Below, in pieces: positions 16,706-20,857 of a stretch of DNA of 20,857 bases. Every line of letters starts with the position of its first letter. Position 1 is the stretch's first letter. The position numbers and the translations under genes were made by a program. The notes under the pieces are model-generated. The model was not told the origin of the DNA, made no database searches, and saw only the letters and a program-made list of their open reading frames with translations. Origin of the DNA: Bacillota bacterium (GTDB lineage Bacteria > Bacillota_I > Bacilli_A > RFN20 > CAG-826); assembly GCA_026387995.1 (NCBI GenBank), contig JAPLKQ010000078.1:1-20857 (forward strand). Reading direction: 5' to 3'.

Positions 16706-16742
16706 TTGTAGATTTTTAAATATTTTGATATTATATTATAAT
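16706..16742 (+). promoter_or_regulatory. Likely promoter of the InlB-repeat lipoprotein gene
   Basis: TTGTAG (16706-16711), a 17-bp spacer and TATTAT (16729-16734). A perfect TATAAT at 16737-16742 is an alternative -10 but has no good -35. The region is very A+T-rich and lies about 50 bp before the ribosome site AAAGGAGGG. Confidence 0.5.
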
Positions 16743-16793
16743 AAACTTAGAAAGTTTACGTCATGATACGATTCTCTAAAGGAGGGAATCAAA

Positions 16794-19307
16794 ATGAAAA
16801 AAAGACTTTCTTTTATATTTCTGGGTTTGTTGTCCGCTCTCACGTTGGCGAGCTGCAATAGTTTAAGCAGCCTCAGCCTATCCGGACTGACCTCGGGATC
16901 ATCGGAGTCGACTACTTCTCAAACGAGCTCATCATCCAGCGCTTCTGTGAGCTCATCCGAGTCCAGTTCGTCTTCCAGTTCAATAGTGGTAACGCATACC
17001 ATTGCTTTTGAAGAGAACGGCGGAAGTACGGTCGCCGACATCACCCAACAAGTGGGGTCCTCTGTTAGCGCGCCGACCGCGCCAAGTAAGACTGGTTACA
17101 CTTTCGTGGGCTGGTATTCTGATTCCAGTTTGACCACCGCTTATACTTTCACGGTGATGCCAAATCAAGACATTACGCTTTATGCCAAATGGCAGATCAA
17201 CCAATATACGATTACATTCGTGACCAATGGCGGTTCTAGCGTCGCTGCGATTCTCGCCGATTATAATGCGGCCGTAAGCGCTCCGACCGCGCCAACGAAA
17301 ACTGGTTATACCTTTGCCGGTTGGTTCAGCGATAGTGCTTTGACGACGCCTTATACCTTCTCGACCATGCCGCTTGGCGGGACGACAGTCTATGCCAAAT
17401 GGGATGTCAAAGAATATACGATTACGTTTAATAGTAATGGCGGAAGCGACGTTTCCCCAATTACCCAAGCTTTCAACAGCGTCGTCAGCGAACCTGTCCC
17501 ACCGACGAAAACCGGTTTCTCATTTATCGGTTGGTTTACGAACGAAGCCTTGACGAATGCTTACGTCTTCTCCACGATGCCTGCGGAAAACTTAACGTTA
17601 TTCGCTAAATGGGTAATCAATCAATACACGATTACCTTTGCGGTTGATGGCGGCTCCTCCGTTACGGCCATCACGCAGAATTATGATACGACGGTGATTG
17701 CCCCTGAAAATCCAAGCAAATTAGGCTTCATTTTCACTGGGTGGTATATCGATAATCAATATTCTGCGCTCTATTCCTTTGACAAAATGCCTTCAGAAAA
17801 CATCACGGTCTATGCCAAATGGGAAGTCGATCCACTCTACGGAACGATTTCGATTCAAGAATTTAAAGATACGACAGATGGCGCTTACCATGAAGTTGCC
17901 GGCGTAGTATTGTTTGGCGGCGGTACCGAAATGGGTATCATCGTCATCACCGACTCTACCGGAATTCTCGTCGTGATGAGTACTGGAGTTGCCAAGAACG
18001 GTGACTTTATTAAAGTCGGCGGATCCTTGGGGTATATGGATACCTTCCCGATTATGGGCGCGGCGGATCCCGCCACGACCTTATTGATGATTCTTGATTA
18101 TGAACGCCCCATCCCGATCGATCCAACACCCATAACAATCGCGGCGTATAATGCGCTCGACCCCAATGAATCCGACAATTGGATCAACTACTTGGAAATC
18201 ACCGGAACGTTAACCGTCAATCCGACGGAACATTCGATGAATTTAGTCGATGGCGCAGATACGCTTCCACTCCTTGTCATGAGCCAAGAAATCTATAATT
18301 TCCTCATGCAATATGAAGGCTTCAGAATTACGGTCCGCGGCATCGATTTACCAAACTTTGACGCCGAACCCATATTGATGTTCGTCTTCACGGGCAACCC
18401 GACGGATATCGTATTAGCTTACACGGACGCAGAGTTGGTTGCTGTCTTAGGGCCAATGCTTGTTGATTATCTTTCTACTCAAAACTTCTTCCCAGGACAA
18501 TATCCCGAATTGCCGACAACGCACCCGGTCGCTCCGGCGCTAACGGTTACTTATGAAACCTTTGGCCCGAATGCCGCATTATATGATGTGACCAAGGGAC
18601 AATTCTCAACGCTCATCGACAGTGCCGTCAGTATCGACATTCGCGCGACAATAACCCTGGGAGCAATCGTTTCGACGGTCGAATTCCAGTTACATGTTGC
18701 TCCTTTGAACTTCACCACCGTCGCTGATTTCTTGTTGGTGCCGGATGCCGTGCAAGGCGGCGAAAATACTTATTACTACCTGAAAGGCACGGTCATTCAT
18801 CTGCAATTTGAAAACAATTTCGTGATGATGGCCGATGCAACCGGCATCGTCTACATCTTAACTTCCGACACGACGATTCAAGTCGGTGACGAGATTGTCG
18901 CTTATGGTGTCAAAATGACCTCGCACGGCATGATTTTGATGGCGAGCGAAAAGGGTGAGACCGTCCTCGCGATTTTATCGAGCGGTAATCCAATGCCCTT
19001 AACCCGGACACCGATTGCACTCGCCGATTTCTTAGCGCTTGACATCAATGACCCGGCCAATTCGCTCGTTTATTTCTCAGTGACCGGCCAATTGAGTCTC
19101 GCAAGTGCTGAAAATATGGTCTATGTCATCTCTGATGGAGTCAGCAATGTCCCGGTGCTTGCTTCGAATGCGGCCGATTTCGCCGCCCTCCAACCCTATG
19201 TGGGAATGGTCGTCACTGTCTCAGGTCTATCCACTCCGATCCCGGAGCAAAGCATGATGCTGCTTGTCTTCATCAATTATCCGGGCGATGTCGTCATCCC
19301 TAGTTAA
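16794..19307 (+). CDS. Surface lipoprotein with four InlB B-repeats and OB/Ig-like domains
   Basis: 837 residues; AAAGGAGGG lies 7 nt before the ATG. Residues 1-21 are a lipoprotein signal with lipobox LASC (Cys21), then a serine/threonine-rich linker (22-64). Four InlB B-repeat (Listeria-Bacteroides repeat) units cover 66-343; the closing AKW recurs at 131, 201, 271 and 341, an exact 70-residue period, each with GYTFxGWYxD and YxFxxMP motifs. Next come two OB-like beta barrels (about 349-440 and 447-540), an Ig-like segment (about 575-638), and two more OB-like units (about 640-735 and 741-835), a nearly symmetric layout. No enzyme motif is seen. It is likely an adhesin or surface scaffold displayed through the InlB stalk. 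It is transcribed alone, opposite to the sugar operon. The OB and Ig calls are by pattern and less certain than the repeats. Confidence 0.85.
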   Translation: MKKRLSFIFLGLLSALTLASCNSLSSLSLSGLTSGSSESTTSQTSSSSSASVSSSESSSSSSSIVVTHTIAFEENGGSTVADITQQVGSSVSAPTAPSKTGYTFVGWYSDSSLTTAYTFTVMPNQDITLYAKWQINQYTITFVTNGGSSVAAILADYNAAVSAPTAPTKTGYTFAGWFSDSALTTPYTFSTMPLGGTTVYAKWDVKEYTITFNSNGGSDVSPITQAFNSVVSEPVPPTKTGFSFIGWFTNEALTNAYVFSTMPAENLTLFAKWVINQYTITFAVDGGSSVTAITQNYDTTVIAPENPSKLGFIFTGWYIDNQYSALYSFDKMPSENITVYAKWEVDPLYGTISIQEFKDTTDGAYHEVAGVVLFGGGTEMGIIVITDSTGILVVMSTGVAKNGDFIKVGGSLGYMDTFPIMGAADPATTLLMILDYERPIPIDPTPITIAAYNALDPNESDNWINYLEITGTLTVNPTEHSMNLVDGADTLPLLVMSQEIYNFLMQYEGFRITVRGIDLPNFDAEPILMFVFTGNPTDIVLAYTDAELVAVLGPMLVDYLSTQNFFPGQYPELPTTHPVAPALTVTYETFGPNAALYDVTKGQFSTLIDSAVSIDIRATITLGAIVSTVEFQLHVAPLNFTTVADFLLVPDAVQGGENTYYYLKGTVIHLQFENNFVMMADATGIVYILTSDTTIQVGDEIVAYGVKMTSHGMILMASEKGETVLAILSSGNPMPLTRTPIALADFLALDINDPANSLVYFSVTGQLSLASAENMVYVISDGVSNVPVLASNAADFAALQPYVGMVVTVSGLSTPIPEQSMMLLVFINYPGDVVIPS
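16989..17822 (+). repeat. Four in-frame InlB repeats of 210 bp period
   Basis: Protein-level repeat of 70 residues with identical spacing between all four units; the DNA has diverged, with only short identical stretches such as TATGCCAAATGGG at the unit ends. The even spacing shows repeat-unit duplication followed by drift, not recent expansion. Confidence 0.85.
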
Positions 19308-19324
19308 AAAGATTCACGCCAAAG

Positions 19325-19353
19325 AAGGGTGCTTCCACAAGCACTCTTTTTTT
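19325..19353 (+). terminator. Intrinsic terminator after the InlB-repeat gene
   Basis: AAGGGTGCTT/AAGCACTCTT stem with a CCAC loop, followed by a T tract to 19353. It lies 18 bp after the stop codon at 19307. Confidence 0.9.
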
Positions 19354-19385
19354 GTGCGTTAAACCCTTGGCATGGCCGAATAGAT

Positions 19386-19391
19386 TATAAT
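19386..19391 (+). promoter_or_regulatory. Possible -10 box of the hydrolase gene
   Basis: TATAAT about 36 bp before the ATG at 19427. TTGGCA at 19367-19372 is too close (13 bp) to be a normal -35, so only the -10 is supported. Confidence 0.35.
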
Positions 19392-19426
19392 AAAACAAGA
19401 AATGATTCTAAAACTGAGGTTTGCAA

Positions 19427-19693
19427 ATGATTAAACGGATTTTGAAAAACGTCTTTCGGGTATTGATTGTGGCTTTTGTGGTCTTCTTTACCGTGAGCGT
19501 CATTCAAAATCTCCGTGTCCACATCGCTTATAAAGGCAAACTGGAAACCTATGGAACCACCGAAGTCGTCGATGGCATCAATGTTTTTTACCGTGAGGTT
19601 GGTTCCGTTAATGACCCCACTCTCGTGATGATTCACGGTTTTAGGGGTTCTTCCTACGATTTTTGGCTTATCAGAGAAAAGCACAACGTTTGA
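19427..19693 (+). CDS. Membrane-anchored alpha/beta hydrolase, N-terminal fragment
   Basis: The ATG at 19427 is chosen because GAGG lies 7 nt upstream; an earlier in-frame TTG at 19421 has no suitable site. Residues 8-27 form an N-terminal membrane helix, followed by the first strands of an alpha/beta-hydrolase fold with the oxyanion motif MIHGFRGSS (68-76). After YDF (79) the frame turns to noise (WLIREKHNV) and stops. In another frame the same DNA reads FGLSEKSTTFEYYKVNQAV and continues into the 19716-20024 fragment. In this fold about 20 residues, including the core strand ending in a DxxGFG-type turn, should lie between these two points and are missing. The gene is therefore broken by an internal loss of roughly 60 bp (2 mod 3). 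Confidence 0.75.
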   Translation: MIKRILKNVFRVLIVAFVVFFTVSVIQNLRVHIAYKGKLETYGTTEVVDGINVFYREVGSVNDPTLVMIHGFRGSSYDFWLIREKHNV

Positions 19694-19715
19694 GTATTAT
19701 AAAGTCAATCAAGCC

Positions 19716-20024
19716 GTGATAGTCGCTGATTTACTCGAACAAAAAGGCATTTCAACGTATTCGCTGCTTGGTCATTCCATGGGTGGTGAAGTCGCTTTGA
19801 ATATCGCCTATTTATACCCAAGTCGCGTCGAAAAGCTGATTTTAGTCGATGCCGCCGGACTTCAAGCAGATCGTCAAGCGGCTTTCCCGACGTCATTTTA
19901 TGACGCGATTTTTAAAAATTATTACGTCCAAAAGGCCTTTTTAGGCAGCGCCTATTATGATAAAAGGGTCGTAACGCAAAAAATGTTTGATGAAATGTAC
20001 TATTTCAATGAACAAGGGTTGTAA
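19716..20024 (+). CDS. Alpha/beta hydrolase, middle fragment with nucleophile
   Basis: 102 residues from an internal GTG. The nucleophile elbow GHSMGG is intact (Ser in LLGHSMGGEVALNIAY), followed by PSRVEKLILVDAAGL, typical of the fold. Coding in this frame actually begins about 50 bp earlier (FGLSEK...). The end (EQGL, then TAA) is created by a 50-bp tandem duplication: the frame reads VVTQKMFDEMYYFNEQ and then enters the second copy out of frame. Removing one copy restores a continuous frame into the third fragment. Confidence 0.75.
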   Translation: MIVADLLEQKGISTYSLLGHSMGGEVALNIAYLYPSRVEKLILVDAAGLQADRQAAFPTSFYDAIFKNYYVQKAFLGSAYYDKRVVTQKMFDEMYYFNEQGL

Positions 20025-20064
20025 CGCAAAAAATGTTTGATGAAATGTACTATTTCAATGAACA
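19965..20064 (+). repeat. 50-bp tandem duplication inside the hydrolase gene
   Basis: Two adjacent 50-bp copies, 19965-20014 and 20015-20064, identical except for C19970 versus T20020. The unit starts AGGGT and ends AATGAACA. As 50 is not divisible by three it shifts the frame and makes a TAA at 20022-20024. The near identity points to a very recent event or an assembly join. Confidence 0.95.
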
Positions 20065-20329
20065 GATACCCGCCAAGGTCATGCAGCGTTATTCAAAATA
20101 TAACGATAGTGGGGCTATTGGCGTCCATCTTGAAGAAATCACTACTGATACCTTAATCATATGGGGCGATAAGGATCCCTTCATTCCACTTCACTACGGC
20201 GAAGAAATGTTCGCGCGGTTACCCCACGCCCAAATGTCAGTAATCGCCCAGGCAGGACACCTTCCCTTTGATGAAAAGCTCTCCGTATTTCTGAATATTC
20301 TCGACGATTATCTTGGAATCATCGATTAA
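20033..20329 (+). CDS. Alpha/beta hydrolase, C-terminal fragment with Asp and His
   Basis: 98 residues. It carries the remaining catalytic residues of the fold: the acid in IIWGDKDPFIPLHYGEEMF and the histidine in AGHLPFDEKLSVF. Its first 11 residues (MFDEMYYFNEQ) repeat the end of the previous fragment because of the 50-bp duplication. The three fragments together (19427-20329) describe one membrane-tethered serine hydrolase with an intact triad but a missing core strand. The substrate cannot be told. Confidence 0.75.
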   Translation: MFDEMYYFNEQIPAKVMQRYSKYNDSGAIGVHLEEITTDTLIIWGDKDPFIPLHYGEEMFARLPHAQMSVIAQAGHLPFDEKLSVFLNILDDYLGIID

Positions 20330-20358
20330 AAAAGCGGCACGCGAGTGTCGCTTTTGTT
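20329..20358 (+). terminator. Intrinsic terminator after the hydrolase gene
   Basis: AAAGCGGCAC/GTGTCGCTTT stem around a GCGA loop, with flanking A and T runs (TTTTGTTTT). The flanks allow it to work in both directions, so it may also serve the minus-strand etfA gene, which ends at 20376. Confidence 0.85.
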
Positions 20359-20375
20359 TTACGTTTTACGTTAAA

Positions 20376-20857
20376 TTAGGAATTGGTTTTTAAGGCCCGG
20401 AGTTCTTTGGTCACTAACGGCAGGATTTTCGTGACGTCACCGACTAAACCTAAGTCCGCGACTTCGAAAATCGGCGCGTTCGGATTTTGGTTAATGGCGA
20501 TGATGAGACCGGATTCTTCCATGCCGCTGACATGTTGGATGGCACCGCTGATGCCGCAGGCAAGATATAAATCGGGACGGACAGTTTTTCCGGTTTGCCC
20601 GACTTGAAGGTCTTTGTCGAGCCAGCCCGCTTCGATAACAGCACGCGTGCCGGACACTTCACCGTTTAATGTGTCGGCCAAAGTATAAAGTAACGACACA
20701 TTATCCTTCGAGCCCATCCCGCGTCCACCAGATACGAGGACTTTGGCATCTTCGATTTTTACTTTTTGAGCGGTTTCTTTCATCGTTACTAATATCTCGA
20801 CATCTTTGTCTTCGGGAGTAAATTTCACTGGGAACGGAACCACTATGCCTTTTAAAG
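20376..20857 (-). CDS. etfA: Electron transfer flavoprotein subunit alpha, C-terminal part
   Basis: The frame is open to the right edge (last residues upstream read LKGIVVPFPVKF), so the gene is partial. The visible 160 residues are the FAD-binding domain II: VLVSGGRGMGSKDNVSLLY, SGTRAVIEAGWLDKDLQVGQ, TGKTVRPDLYLACGISGAIQ, and AINQNPNAPIFEVADLGLVGD, all diagnostic of EtfA. With EtfB it passes electrons from flavin dehydrogenases, such as acyl-CoA dehydrogenase, to a quinone reductase or to a bifurcating partner. The mate gene etfB is expected beyond the right edge. It ends with TAA at 20376, tail to tail with the hydrolase gene. No sign of damage is seen in this part. Confidence 0.93.
   Translation of the reverse strand, partial: LKGIVVPFPVKFTPEDKDVEILVTMKETAQKVKIEDAKVLVSGGRGMGSKDNVSLLYTLADTLNGEVSGTRAVIEAGWLDKDLQVGQTGKTVRPDLYLACGISGAIQHVSGMEESGLIIAINQNPNAPIFEVADLGLVGDVTKILPLVTKELRALKTNS

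Noticed and set aside
16980..17468. 162-codon minus-strand frame inside the InlB repeat region
   Set aside because: Its apparent internal repetition is only the mirror of the InlB repeats on the coding strand.
19686..19700. Possible alternative genetic code (TGA read as Trp) explaining the breaks
   Set aside because: Reading TGA as Trp in the hydrolase meets a TAA within three codons, and in the NHL gene the downstream YIP1 sequence is in another frame. Intact genes use TGG for Trp throughout.
1..20857. CRISPR arrays, tRNA or rRNA genes, insertion sequences
   Set aside because: I saw no spaced direct repeats, no cloverleaf-like RNA gene, no transposase motif and no terminal inverted repeats around any gene; the only tandem DNA repeat is the 50-bp duplication.

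Overview
The window looks like a chromosomal segment of a low-to-mid GC Bacillota-type bacterium. Genes are tightly packed with strong AAGGAGG-type ribosome binding sites. Several lipoproteins carry poly-serine linkers, there is an InlB-type repeat protein, and the carbohydrate importer has the style of Paenibacillus, Listeria or Mollicutes-related Bacilli. Every intact gene whose end lies in the window stops with TAA, and tryptophan is written TGG, so the standard bacterial code fits. Placement near Izemoplasmatales/Haloplasmatales-like Bacilli is a guess from style only.

Most of the window (1 to about 15993, minus strand) is one long carbohydrate-use operon. In transcription order it holds: a GH94 glycoside phosphorylase (broken by a frameshift), a surface lipoprotein made of four jelly-roll carbohydrate-binding domains (broken near its N terminus), a soluble-type ABC solute-binding protein, a 1012-residue membrane-anchored solute-binding protein with extra jelly-roll domains, two ABC permeases, an NHL beta-propeller/TPR protein that appears to have been fused to a YIP1-type membrane domain, and a secreted DUF5696 protein that runs off the left edge. 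A well-placed promoter and a perfect LacI-type operator (GGAAACCGGTTTCC) stand in front of the GH94 gene. A second possible promoter and a stable hairpin sit inside the operon, between the two solute-binding proteins. There is no transporter ATPase in the window, so a shared MsmX-type ATPase is likely. The GH94 part most resembles the 1,2-beta-oligoglucan phosphorylase group, so import and phosphorolysis of beta-1,2-glucan fragments is the best substrate guess.

Between about 16140 and 16793 lies a small minus-strand zinc-ribbon membrane protein (frameshifted) with its own terminator, and a divergent promoter region. On the plus strand, 16794 to 19307 encodes a large lipoprotein with four exact-period (70 residue) InlB repeats followed by OB-like and Ig-like domains, with a clear terminator. 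Next comes a membrane-anchored alpha/beta hydrolase that is broken twice: once by loss of a core strand and once by a 50-bp tandem duplication. The right edge holds the C-terminal FAD domain of electron transfer flavoprotein alpha (minus strand, partial).

The most striking feature at larger scale is that at least five otherwise well-formed genes are interrupted by small length changes whose flanks still read as good protein in another frame. Several of these look like internal losses of roughly 40 to 150 bp rather than single-base errors, and one is a fresh tandem duplication. This is either a real burst of short indels and pseudogene formation or a systematic assembly problem; raw reads would decide.
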